This document shows, piece by piece, positions 11,701 through 19,853 of a DNA stretch of 64,000 nt; positions within the stretch are counted from its first letter, which is position 1; every line of letters starts with the position of its first letter. The DNA is from UBA3222 sp002363035 (GTDB lineage Bacteria; Verrucomicrobiota; Verrucomicrobiia; Opitutales; UBA9783), in the NCBI GenBank assembly GCA_946646575.1, contig CAMPCR010000001.1:18149-82148 (forward strand), given 5' to 3'. The position numbers and the translations under genes are program-made. The notes below the pieces were generated by a model, which was not told where the DNA came from, ran no database searches, and worked only from the letters and a program-made list of their open reading frames with translations.

Positions 11701-12996
11701 ATTCAGCAACACGGGATGTCCTTTAATCACTTCCTGCAATACATCCCATACTTCGGGCGTCTTGTTTTCGATCATCTTGCGCGCCGCACGTACCGTGTAG
11801 GCAAAACCCAACTCCCGCAATCGATGAATGATGAACGGTTCAAACAGCACCAACGCCATCTGTTTCGGCAGACCGCACTGGTAAATTTTCAATTCCGGTC
11901 CGACGATAATCACGGTACGACCGCTGTAATCGACGCGCTTACCGAGCAGATTTTGACGAAAACGCCCCTGCTTTCCCTTCAACGACTCGCTCAGGGACTT
12001 CAACGGACGACCGTTGGAACCGGCAACCGCGCGCGTTCCGCGGCAACCGTTATCAAACAACGCATCCACCGCCTCCTGCAACATGCGCTTTTCGTTGTGA
12101 ATGATAATGTCCGGCGTTTTCAGTTGCAACAGACTGCGAAGACGATTGTTGCGGTTGATGACGCGACGGTACAAATCGTTCAAATCGCTGGTGGCAAAAC
12201 GCCCGCCGTCCAGCGGCACCAACGGACGCAAATCGGGCGGCGTCACCGGCAACACCTCCAACACCATCCACTCGGGTCGGATTTTGTTGCGAATCATTCC
12301 GTTGATCAACTTGAGACGCTTGGACAATTTTTGCTTCAGACTTTTTGAAGTATCCGTCGCCATCCGCATCTGCATCTCCTCCGCCTCGTCCTCCAAACTC
12401 ATGTCGCACAACAGCTCACGGATCGCCTCCGCGCCCATTTTCGCCGTGAACGCATCTTCGCCGAACTCGGCTTGCGCCGATTGGTACTCGCTCTCGGTTA
12501 AAAGTTGCTTTTTCTCCAAAGGCGTACCGCCGGGATCCAGAACAAGATAACTCTCGTAGTAAATGACACGCTCCAAATCGCGAACGGTCATATCCAAAAG
12601 CAGACTGAAACAGCTCGGAACGCTCTTTAAAAACCAAACGTGCGCCACGGGAACCGCCAATTCGATGTGCCCCATCCACTCGCGACGCACGCGCGAAACA
12701 GTGACCTCCACACCGCAACGGTCGCACACCACCCCGCGATACTTGATGCGCTTGTACTTGCCGCAGGCACATTCGTAATCCGTCACCGGACCAAAAATCC
12801 GTTGACAGAACAAACCGTCCGGTTCCGGCTTCCAGGTGCGGTAATTGATGGTTTCGGGTGTTTTGACTTCACCCTTCGACCATTGACGAATGGTTTCGGG
12901 AGAAGCAATCGAAATCCGAACCGAATCAAACGTCGGATCCGACTCGAACCCCAAAAGACCGTGAATGTCTTCCCTAAACATAAAATTACTCCGCAA
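8785..12996 (-). CDS. rpoC: DNA-directed RNA polymerase subunit beta'
   Basis: Catalytic RNA polymerase subunit. The 1403 residues contain the N-terminal zinc site CACGKYKRIKYRGVVCDRC, the active-site NADFDGDQMAVHVPL loop that chelates Mg, and the bridge/trigger region GILAAQSIGEPGTQLTLRTF. The second zinc site appears lost: the segment that normally holds three cysteines reads SPLTHMVKNVIPAKAYGED, and the upstream partner cysteine region reads AGETDEPLDD. The tail is acidic and Ser/Thr-rich. Its start overlaps the rpoB end by 11 bases. Confidence 0.98.
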   Translation of the reverse strand: MRSNFMFREDIHGLLGFESDPTFDSVRISIASPETIRQWSKGEVKTPETINYRTWKPEPDGLFCQRIFGPVTDYECACGKYKRIKYRGVVCDRCGVEVTVSRVRREWMGHIELAVPVAHVWFLKSVPSCFSLLLDMTVRDLERVIYYESYLVLDPGGTPLEKKQLLTESEYQSAQAEFGEDAFTAKMGAEAIRELLCDMSLEDEAEEMQMRMATDTSKSLKQKLSKRLKLINGMIRNKIRPEWMVLEVLPVTPPDLRPLVPLDGGRFATSDLNDLYRRVINRNNRLRSLLQLKTPDIIIHNEKRMLQEAVDALFDNGCRGTRAVAGSNGRPLKSLSESLKGKQGRFRQNLLGKRVDYSGRTVIIVGPELKIYQCGLPKQMALVLFEPFIIHRLRELGFAYTVRAARKMIENKTPEVWDVLQEVIKGHPVLLNRAPTLHRLSIQAFDPVLIEGGAIRLHPLVCAAFNADFDGDQMAVHVPLSAEAIMEARLLMLSTHNLFSPSSGKPITVPSQDIVLGVYALTSETKPQPEKTRQVPIVSGALEAERMESEGILSSDDWVDMPNPDYQKETKFGVSSDKYLRTTIGRILFNAVFPKEIGFVNETVGEDKLSDVINAAYHLISSEAFAELLDALKSLGFSRVTQSGVSVGMGDIVVSDEKAAVIEKSEKKIKEVESQFRRGIITDGERYNKVISIWTNATEEVANASFETLAQRGKDGEANPIWMMMDSGARGNKQQVRQLVGMRGLMAKPSGEIIEQPILSSFRDGLKVLEYFTSTHGGRKGMADTALKTADAGYLTRKLCDVAMDCVAGETDEPLDDSKGVWKQAIRDGDDEIVALSERIVGRCACEDVVNPSDPNECVIHRGDLITEAQAKRVEALGIDAVKILSPLTHMVKNVIPAKAYGEDTATHALVAEGTSVGILAAQSIGEPGTQLTLRTFHSGGVAGQAFKTPEFRAQHAGIVKYDGLRTVTTQEGTIVALNKTGMLRILSEDHRELESYRIHPGSVMAVADGGAVEKGASLAVWDATKIPILSEKSGEVRFKDIMAGVTLCRAGEDSDVRMIMEHQDDLNPSVEIVDKRGTLLATYPIPSGAQLAVKEGDAVYPGTMIAKMARVSNKTQDIVGGLPRITELFEARCPKKTAEMARIDGVVSLTGTVRGKKRLVVTNAETEAADVHFVAQDKQIIVQDGDFVRKGQFLTDGLADPHEMLAVLGEAAAQEYLLSEIQKVYRLQGVTINDKHLEVILARMFGKVRVTDPGDTEFFHDEQVDRENFAEANRNVVEMGGKPAEWEPILLGITKASLQTDSFISAASFQETTRILTEAAAVGKQDNMKGFKENVIMGNLIPAGTGMPKYRHLTVCITEAGQAAAGAIAEGAVLWGSAETSSTEDTSDASSEETAASTEGAL

Positions 12997-15900
12997 CCTC
13001 CGCTTCTTCCGTCATCAGGCGATCCGCATTGAGTTGCAAATCCAATCCCAATCCCTGAATTTCCTTCACCAACACCTTGAACGACTGCGGCACACCGGCT
13101 TGCAACGAATGGTACCCCTTCACAATGGATTCGTACATCTTGGTGCGCCCCTGGACGTCATCGGATTTAACCGTTAACATTTCCTGCAACGTGTACGCCG
13201 CGCCGTACGATTCCAACGCCCACACTTCCATTTCACCGAAACGCTGTCCGCCGAACTGCGCCTTACCGCCCAGCGGCTGTTGCGTAATCAGACTGTACGG
13301 ACCGACCGCACGCGCGTGCACCTTGTCGTCCACCAGGTGATTGAGCTTCATCATGTAGGAACAGCCGACCGTCACTTTTCGCTTAAACGGTTCACCGGTG
13401 CATCCGTCGTAAAGCGTCACCTTTCCGTCCTCCGGCAAATGCGCCTTCTTTAAATACTCCCTGATGGTTGCATCGGAAGCACCGTCAAACACCGGCGTCG
13501 AAACCTTAATGCCGAGCAGTTTGCACGCCAAACCGAGGTGCGTCTCCAAAATTTGCCCGATGTTCATGCGACTCGGCACGCCCAGAGGATTTAAAATCAT
13601 ATCCACCGGCGTCCCGTCTTCCAAAAACGGCATATCCTGAACGGGAACCACACGCGCCACAACGCCCTTGTTGCCGTGACGTCCCGCCATCTTATCGCCG
13701 ACGCAAATTTTGCGCTTGACGGCAACCCAAACCTTCACGCTTTTCACGGTTCCCGCCGCTTCCGCATCCAAATCCTCCAATTTCGTCCGATGCGATGCCT
13801 CCAACTCGTCAAACTGACGCACAAACGGTGTTATAATCTCAAAAACCCTCAACTTAATCGGCGACTGCTCCATTTGAACGTCGCTCGGATGAAACGCCAA
13901 TTTACGCAACGCCGTTTTGGTGATTTTGCGATTTGCCTGAATGATAACCTCGCCCGTTTCACCGCCGGTAATGTTTAAGGGAATTTTTTCACCCAAAAGA
14001 ACGTTCGACAACGCCTCCGTCAACGATTCCCGCAAACGCTCCTTGGCGACCCGATACTCTTCAATCAGCTTTTTCTCCAGACGACGGCGATCGCTTGCAA
14101 CACCCGATGTTTCGTCCGCACCGCCCTGCATCGTCACGTGAACGTCCATCACGTATCCCTCGCAACCGGACGGCGCAATTAGGGAAGAATTTTTCACGTC
14201 CGCCGCTTTTTCGCCAAAAATCGCGCGCAACAACTTTTCTTCGGGCGCCAGTTCCGTTTCGCTCTTCGGCGTAATCTTCCCGACCAAAATATCGCCCGGA
14301 TGCACTTCGGAACCGATGCAGACAATTCCGTTACGATCCAAATGCTTTAAAGCCTCTTCGCCGACATTCGGAATATCGCGCGTAATTTCCTCCATGCCCA
14401 GCTTCGTATCATTCGCAACGATTTCGTACTCTTCGATATGAATCGACGTATAAACATCTTCCGAAACCATGCGCTCGCTCAAAATCACCGCATCTTCGAA
14501 ATTATATCCCTTCCAGGAAAGGTACGCCACCAGAACATTGCGCCCCAATGCCGTTTCGCCGTGATCCGTCGCGCCGCCGTCCGCCAACACCTGCCCGGCT
14601 TTCACCGTATCCCCCGGTCGTACCGATGGTCGGGCATTGAAGCACGTCATCGCATTGGAACGCGCAAATTTACGTAACGGATAAACGTATAATCCGTTCT
14701 GCGGATCCGTCCGCAACGATTGATCCTTACGAACGTGCGGCAACGTACCGTCGGGCGTCACGACAATCCGCGTACCGCTCACTTCCGCCACCTTCCCGTC
14801 CGCTTCCGCCACAACCGTAACACGGGAATCGCGCGCCGTCGTCTCTTCCAACCCCGTTCCGACAAAGGGCGCTTCGGGTCGCAACAGCGGCACCGCCTGA
14901 CGCAACATGTTCGAACCCATCAACGCGCGACTGGCGTCGTCGTGCTCCAAAAACGGGATGAGAGCGGTTGCCGCCGAAATCACCTGTTTCGGCGAAACCT
15001 CCATGTACGTCACCTCTTCGGGTTTCACTTCGCACACATCGAAATTCTTGCGCGCCATCACGGTGCCTTCCAGACAACCCTTCGAATTGACCGCCGAATC
15101 CGCCTGCGCAACAACCTCCGTTTTCTCCTGTTCCGCCGTCAGATATTCGACTTCATCCGTCACAACCTTGTTATGCACGCGTCGGTACGGCGTTTCGATG
15201 AGACCGAGCTCGTTGATGCGCGCGTAAGTCGTCAACGAATTGATCAAGCCGATGTTGGAACCTTCCGGCGTTTCGATGGGACAAATGCGACCGTAATGGG
15301 AAGTATGCACGTCGCGCACTTCCAAGCCCGCCCGTTCGCGATCCAAACCGCCGGCGCCCAACGCCGACAAACGACGCTTGTGAGTAATTTCCGACAACGG
15401 ATTGATTTGATCCGTCAGCTGTGACAGCGGGTTGCGCGCAAAAAAATCAACCACCGCTATCGTGACGGCGCGCGAATCCACCAGATGCTTTAACGAAATA
15501 CCCTCCGCCCGATCCAGCTGCGCCATACGTTCGCGGACAATACGTTCCATGCGCGCCAAACCCGAACGGCATTGCGCCGCCACCAGTTCGCCCACCAAAC
15601 GCACGCGACGATTGCCGAGAAAGTCGATATCGTCGACCGATCCCTGCCCCTTACGCAGGCGACACAGTTCGCGCACCGCCTCCGCAATATCGATCGGTTG
15701 AAGCAACGTCTTCAAAAGCGGAACGTCCAAACCGAGTTTTTCGTTCAGACGATAACGCCCCACGCGCGTCAAATCGTAACGTTTCGGATCGTAAAAGGAA
15801 CGTTGAAAAAAGGCGCGCGCATCCTGCAGATTCACGGTTTCGCCGGGATGCAACAACCGATAAATATCGCACAATCCGTCTTCCGTCGAAGACGCACCGT

Positions 15901-16780
15901 CTTTTCTCAAACAACGCACAATCGCACCGTCATCCGCGCTTGCGTCGACCACCGAAATCGTCTCGATTTTCGACTGTTGAAACGCCTGCAGAGCGGTTTT
16001 GGTGATCGGTTCCAACGCGCGCCCCAATACCAAACCCTTCGCAACGTCAATCACATCTTCCGTCAGCACCCAATGCATCAGGTCGGTTTGCGACAACAGC
16101 GCCGAAACGCGCATTTTGGTCGGCTTGTAGAATAACTTTAAAATCGTCTCGTTCGTCCCGAAGCCGAAAGCGCGCAAAAAGGTCGTGATCAGAAACCGAT
16201 ACCGACGACGGCGACGATCCAGATAAACGTACAACAGATCGTTCGCATCAAACTGAACTTCCACCCAGACGCCGCGATCGGGAATAATGCGAAACGCATG
16301 CAACCGCTTCCCGGACGGATGCCACTCTTGGTCGAAACTGATGCCCGGCGAACGATGCAACTGACTCACCACCACACGCTCGGCACCGTTGACGACAAAA
16401 GAGGCGCGCTCCGTCATCAGCGGAAACTCGCCCAAATAAACTTCACCCTCCTGAACCTGCTTGTTGTCGCTCATCAGGCGCAACGTCAGATACAGAGACG
16501 TGCCGTACGTGGTGCCGTTTCGGATGCAATCGCAATAATCGCCCGCAACATCGCCCCATCGGTAGGAAACATACTCCAAGCGATACTTGTTATCGTAATC
16601 CTCAATCGGAAAAAAGTCTTGGAAGACCGCCTCCAAGCCGACCTTTTTGCGTTCCGACGGCGGAACAAACTGCTGCAAAAACTCCTTGTAGGAATTCAAC
16701 TGCAGACCCAGCAGATCCAAAGGCGGAATGATTTCTTTTAATTTTCCGAGATTGATACGATCGGACATAAATTCAGGCAC
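12986..16780 (-). CDS. rpoB: DNA-directed RNA polymerase subunit beta
   Basis: RNA polymerase subunit forming much of the active-site cleft and the rifampicin pocket. The 1264 residues include RVGRYRLNEKLGLDV, the rifampicin region LSQLTDQINPLSEITHKRRL, VHTSHYGRICPIETPEGSNI and the C-terminal KAQFGGQRFGEMEVWALESY. Compared with the E. coli pocket the positions equivalent to F514, M515 and N518 read L, T and I. Length is slightly short of E. coli, as in lineages without the large lineage-specific insertions. It is separated from rplL by 48 bases. Confidence 0.98.
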   Translation of the reverse strand: MPEFMSDRINLGKLKEIIPPLDLLGLQLNSYKEFLQQFVPPSERKKVGLEAVFQDFFPIEDYDNKYRLEYVSYRWGDVAGDYCDCIRNGTTYGTSLYLTLRLMSDNKQVQEGEVYLGEFPLMTERASFVVNGAERVVVSQLHRSPGISFDQEWHPSGKRLHAFRIIPDRGVWVEVQFDANDLLYVYLDRRRRRYRFLITTFLRAFGFGTNETILKLFYKPTKMRVSALLSQTDLMHWVLTEDVIDVAKGLVLGRALEPITKTALQAFQQSKIETISVVDASADDGAIVRCLRKDGASSTEDGLCDIYRLLHPGETVNLQDARAFFQRSFYDPKRYDLTRVGRYRLNEKLGLDVPLLKTLLQPIDIAEAVRELCRLRKGQGSVDDIDFLGNRRVRLVGELVAAQCRSGLARMERIVRERMAQLDRAEGISLKHLVDSRAVTIAVVDFFARNPLSQLTDQINPLSEITHKRRLSALGAGGLDRERAGLEVRDVHTSHYGRICPIETPEGSNIGLINSLTTYARINELGLIETPYRRVHNKVVTDEVEYLTAEQEKTEVVAQADSAVNSKGCLEGTVMARKNFDVCEVKPEEVTYMEVSPKQVISAATALIPFLEHDDASRALMGSNMLRQAVPLLRPEAPFVGTGLEETTARDSRVTVVAEADGKVAEVSGTRIVVTPDGTLPHVRKDQSLRTDPQNGLYVYPLRKFARSNAMTCFNARPSVRPGDTVKAGQVLADGGATDHGETALGRNVLVAYLSWKGYNFEDAVILSERMVSEDVYTSIHIEEYEIVANDTKLGMEEITRDIPNVGEEALKHLDRNGIVCIGSEVHPGDILVGKITPKSETELAPEEKLLRAIFGEKAADVKNSSLIAPSGCEGYVMDVHVTMQGGADETSGVASDRRRLEKKLIEEYRVAKERLRESLTEALSNVLLGEKIPLNITGGETGEVIIQANRKITKTALRKLAFHPSDVQMEQSPIKLRVFEIITPFVRQFDELEASHRTKLEDLDAEAAGTVKSVKVWVAVKRKICVGDKMAGRHGNKGVVARVVPVQDMPFLEDGTPVDMILNPLGVPSRMNIGQILETHLGLACKLLGIKVSTPVFDGASDATIREYLKKAHLPEDGKVTLYDGCTGEPFKRKVTVGCSYMMKLNHLVDDKVHARAVGPYSLITQQPLGGKAQFGGQRFGEMEVWALESYGAAYTLQEMLTVKSDDVQGRTKMYESIVKGYHSLQAGVPQSFKVLVKEIQGLGLDLQLNADRLMTEEAEVAE

Positions 16781-16828
16781 TTAAACAAGAAAGGTTCTTC
16801 CAATCCATTCTTGTCGAAGGTATATAAT

Positions 16829-17212
16829 TTACTTCAATTCGACTTTTGCGCCGGCGGCTTCCAGTTTGGCTTTGATTTCTTCCGCCTCTTTCTTTCCGAT
16901 GCCTTCTTTTACCGGCTTCGGAGCACCTTCCACCAGTGCCTTCGCTTCCGCAAGCCCCAAGCCCGTAATCGCCTTCACCTCTTTGATGACATCGATCTTT
17001 TTGGCACCCATATCGGCGAGAATAACGTCAAACTCCGTCTTTTCTTCCGCCGCCGGTGTTGCCGCGCCGCCCGCCGGTGCCGCTGCAACCGCAACGGGAG
17101 CCGCCGCGCTGACGCCCCACTTTTCTTCCAGATCTTTAACAAGACCCGCAATCTCCAATACCGACTGGTTACTCAACCACTCGATGACCTCTTCTTTTTT
17201 GATTTCTCCCAT
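16829..17212 (-). CDS. rplL: 50S ribosomal protein L7/L12
   Basis: Flexible stalk protein that recruits translational GTPases. The 127 residues have an N-terminal dimerisation helix, an Ala/Pro-rich hinge (AAAPVAVAAAPAGGAATPAA) and the C-terminal domain with EEKTEFDVILADMGAKKIDV, then the LVEGAPKPVKEGI motif. Preceded by an 84-base gap after rplJ that includes a perfect short inverted repeat (17262-17276), possibly tuning L10 versus L12 expression. Confidence 0.97.
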   Translation of the reverse strand: MGEIKKEEVIEWLSNQSVLEIAGLVKDLEEKWGVSAAAPVAVAAAPAGGAATPAAEEKTEFDVILADMGAKKIDVIKEVKAITGLGLAEAKALVEGAPKPVKEGIGKKEAEEIKAKLEAAGAKVELK

Positions 17213-17296
17213 GATTTCTCCCGAACAGATTAGTATTCGTTTTTTCAGACGAACCGTTTAAGGAGAACCGTTCTCCCTAACCTGACCTGAAAATAA

Positions 17297-17803
17297 TTAG
17301 TTCCCGCTCTTCGCCTGCAATACATTCAACAATGCCTGCGGAACCCCCTGCAGGACGTACAGACAACGACGATACGGCGTCAGCAGCAACGACAGGAATG
17401 TTGCCCGAAGCGTCGACAGATCCGGCAACTTCGAAAGCTCTTCCAACGCCGCCGTATCATACAACTGACCGTCCATCAAACCGCCTTTGGCGGGCAATTT
17501 TCCCTTATCTTTCGCAAATTGCACCAAAAGCTTCGCCACGCCGGTTGGATTATCACCGCCGAACACGATACCCGTCTGTCCGTGCAACCACTGCGTAAAG
17601 GACGGCCATGACAATCCTTCGCCGACTTTTCGCAACAATGTATTTTGAACGACGTGGAACTGCGCCCCGTGCTCGCGCAACCCTTTGCGCAACTCGGAAA
17701 TTTCATCCACCTTCACGCCGCCGAAGTCCACCAAATAAACGTACTCCGAACTCTTAACGCTGTCGGAAATCTCGTTTAACAAAAATGTTTTTTCAATTCT
17801 CAT
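17297..17803 (-). CDS. rplJ: 50S ribosomal protein L10
   Basis: Base of the ribosomal stalk, binding 23S rRNA and the L12 dimers. The 168 residues show the L10 pattern: an N-terminal helix-strand (FLLNEISDSVKSSEYVYLVD), SELRKGLREHGAQFHVVQNT (the conserved N-T/L-region), PTGVAKLLVQFAKD and a C-terminal helix ending in VLQAKSGN. It is somewhat divergent but is placed exactly where L10 belongs, between L1 and L12. Confidence 0.93.
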   Translation of the reverse strand: MRIEKTFLLNEISDSVKSSEYVYLVDFGGVKVDEISELRKGLREHGAQFHVVQNTLLRKVGEGLSWPSFTQWLHGQTGIVFGGDNPTGVAKLLVQFAKDKGKLPAKGGLMDGQLYDTAALEELSKLPDLSTLRATFLSLLLTPYRRCLYVLQGVPQALLNVLQAKSGN

Positions 17804-17808
17804 CGCTC

Positions 17809-18501
17809 TTAAAATTTGGCAAACACCGAAGCATCCAACAATAAACCGGGACTCATGGTCGACGAAATCGCACCGTTGAGCACAAACTTCCCGCGAAAAA
17901 CCGACGGACGCGCCTGACGAATCGCCTCCAACGCCGCCGTTGCATTCGCCAACAGTTTTTCGAGACCGAACGAACGCTTACCGATACCCAACTGCACGTT
18001 TGCCGCCTTGTCCATCTTAAATTCCACACGCCCCTTCTTTAACTCGGTAATGCATGCCGCCAAATCATCGGTCACCGTCCCCGCTTTCGGACTCGGCATT
18101 AACCCCTTCGGGCCCAAAAGGCGCGCCAAAGTTTTAACGTCCTTCATGGCTTCCGTCGTTGAAACCGCCACATCAAAATCCAGCCAGCCGCCCTTGATTT
18201 TCTCCATCAAATCCGACAAACCCGCTTCGCATGCACCCGCCTTCAACGCCACCTGCGGATCCTTCGTAAAAGCAACCACGCGAACATCCTTGCCGTTTCC
18301 GTTCGGCAGCTGCACACGACCGCGCACCATCTGATCGCTCTGCTTCGGATCAACCGCCAGATGCAACGCCAACTCAACCGTTTCATCGAATTTCGTCGCC
18401 GGCAACGAAAGCAACGTCGCAAAAGCACCCTTTAAATCATACCGCTTCCCGACTTCCGCCTTCTCCAACGCCGCGCGATACCGTTTCCCGTACTTCTTCA
18501 T
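17809..18501 (-). CDS. rplA: 50S ribosomal protein L1
   Basis: Large-subunit stalk protein at the E site; in many bacteria it represses the rplK-rplA operon. I place the start at the ATG at 18501, where the conserved MKKYGKRYRAALEKAEVGKR begins just after the rplK stop, giving 230 residues. A start at 18549 would add 16 unrelated residues inside rplK. The family signature KTLARLLGPKGLMPSPKAGT is intact, as is the VEFKMDKAANVQLGIGK segment. Confidence 0.96.
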   Translation of the reverse strand: MKKYGKRYRAALEKAEVGKRYDLKGAFATLLSLPATKFDETVELALHLAVDPKQSDQMVRGRVQLPNGNGKDVRVVAFTKDPQVALKAGACEAGLSDLMEKIKGGWLDFDVAVSTTEAMKDVKTLARLLGPKGLMPSPKAGTVTDDLAACITELKKGRVEFKMDKAANVQLGIGKRSFGLEKLLANATAALEAIRQARPSVFRGKFVLNGAISSTMSPGLLLDASVFAKF

Positions 18502-18505
18502 ATCT

Positions 18506-18934
18506 TTACCCGACGACCTGAATTCCCATACTGCGAGCCGTTCCGGCAATCATGCGAGCCGCATGTTCCGCATCGTTCGCATTTAAATCCGCCATCTTCA
18601 TGGTCGCAATCTCCTCCAACTGTTTGGCGGTCACCGTCCCGACTTTGTTCTTATTCGGCTCGCCCGAACCCTTCTGGATGCCCGCCGCTTTACACAAGAG
18701 CACCGAAGCAGGCGGTGTCTTTAAAATAAACGTGAACGATTTATCCGAATAAACCGTAATCACCACCGGAATCACCAACCCGGCTTTATCCTGCGTACGC
18801 GCATTAAACTCCTTGCAGAAGTTCATGATATTCACGCCCTTCGCACCCAAAGCCGGTCCCACCGGCGGTGCCGGATTTGCCGCGCCCGCGGGCAACTGCA
18901 ACCGAATTTCACCCGTTACTTTTTTCGATGCCAT
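18506..18934 (-). CDS. rplK: 50S ribosomal protein L11
   Basis: Large-subunit protein at the GTPase-associated centre and thiostrepton site. The 142 residues contain the N-terminal IRLQLPAGAANPAPPVGPAL with GAKGVNIMNFCKEFNART, the linker FTFILKTPPASVLL and the C-terminal rRNA-binding domain with GTARSMGIQVVG. Normal length. Four bases separate it from rplA and three from nusG. Confidence 0.97.
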   Translation of the reverse strand: MASKKVTGEIRLQLPAGAANPAPPVGPALGAKGVNIMNFCKEFNARTQDKAGLVIPVVITVYSDKSFTFILKTPPASVLLCKAAGIQKGSGEPNKNKVGTVTAKQLEEIATMKMADLNANDAEHAARMIAGTARSMGIQVVG

Positions 18935-18937
18935 CCT

Positions 18938-19510
18938 TTAATTCTCCTTCCGTACCTGCCAATACTCCAACTCAACCGGCGTGGAGCGACCGAAAATCGA
19001 TACCGAAACGCGCAAACGCCCTTTCTCGGCATCCACTTCATCAATCACCGCCGAAGACCCGACAAACGCTCCATCGGTCACTTTTACTTTTCCGCCGACT
19101 TCGTAATCCGCCTTTAAAACTTTCTTCCCCTGGTTCTCTTCCGCCTGCCCCAATAACGCCTCCGCCTCCGACGGCTTCATTGGAACCGGACGGTTATCGC
19201 CGCCCATAAAGCCCGTTACGCCCTGAATACGACGAACGAACGAAGCTGTATCCTGCAAAAATTCACCGCCTTCGTCATAGAGCTTCATGCACAAAAAGAC
19301 GTATCCCGGAAAATACTTGGAAACGCGACTTGTCTTTTTCCCGTTTTTCACCTCCAGAACGGTTTTCGTCGGAACCAGCACCTGCTTAACGCAATCCTTT
19401 AACGTACCCGCTTCGCATGCCTGATCAATAAAACGCTTCACCTTCAACTCCTGGTTCGTCAGCGTTCGCACCGCGTACCACTTAAAACCGTCTGTTTGCG
19501 TATCCGTCAT
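18938..19510 (-). CDS. nusG: Transcription termination/antitermination protein NusG
   Basis: Elongation factor that binds RNA polymerase and couples it to S10 or Rho. The 190 residues comprise the NGN domain (KWYAVRTLTNQELKVKRFID and YFPGYVFLCMKLYDE) and a C-terminal KOW domain with GGKVKVTDGAFVGSSAVIDE and EYWQVRKEN. It lies between secE and rplK, its standard position. Confidence 0.96.
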   Translation of the reverse strand: MTDTQTDGFKWYAVRTLTNQELKVKRFIDQACEAGTLKDCVKQVLVPTKTVLEVKNGKKTSRVSKYFPGYVFLCMKLYDEGGEFLQDTASFVRRIQGVTGFMGGDNRPVPMKPSEAEALLGQAEENQGKKVLKADYEVGGKVKVTDGAFVGSSAVIDEVDAEKGRLRVSVSIFGRSTPVELEYWQVRKEN

Positions 19511-19514
19511 TTTC

Positions 19515-19718
19515 CTAACGCCCCACGCAATGCATCAACAAATCCACCATGTGATACAGAGACATGTCGACGGCTCCCACAAAAACACCCAACAGAATAA
19601 TTCCGACCAGAACCTTCACGGTGGATTGGCGCAACTCCCGCCAACCGGGCCAGGAAGCCTTTTTCAGCTCCCCGATCATTTCCAGACAAAACGCGCGCGC
19701 TTTTTTCAACCACTTCAT
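19515..19718 (-). CDS. secE: Preprotein translocase subunit SecE
   Basis: Small essential membrane subunit of the SecYEG channel. The 67 residues show the SecE layout: a basic amphipathic helix with the ELKKASWPGWRELRQSTVKV motif, followed by one transmembrane helix (VLVGIILLGVFVGAVDMSLY). It starts just downstream of tRNA-Trp and precedes nusG by four bases, the usual trpT-secE-nusG arrangement. Confidence 0.95.
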   Translation of the reverse strand: MKWLKKARAFCLEMIGELKKASWPGWRELRQSTVKVLVGIILLGVFVGAVDMSLYHMVDLLMHCVGR

Positions 19719-19729
19719 ACGACGAAACT

Positions 19730-19805
19730 TGGCAGGGGAAGAGGGACTCGAACCCCCAACCGACGGTTTTGGAGACCGCTACTCTACCAATTGCGCTATT
19801 CCCCT
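19730..19805 (-). tRNA. tRNA-Trp (anticodon CCA)
   Basis: The minus strand folds into a cloverleaf: acceptor AGGGGAA/TTCCCCT, anticodon loop CTCCAAA (anticodon CCA), a five-pair T stem around TTCGAGT, and an encoded CCA tail (bases 19732-19730). The D stem GCGC/GAGT contains one G-A mismatch. It lies between tuf and secE, as in many bacteria. Confidence 0.96.
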
Positions 19806-19853
19806 ACTAAGAAAAACATTCAAAAGAACTTCGCCTTTGTCAACAAAAATTTC

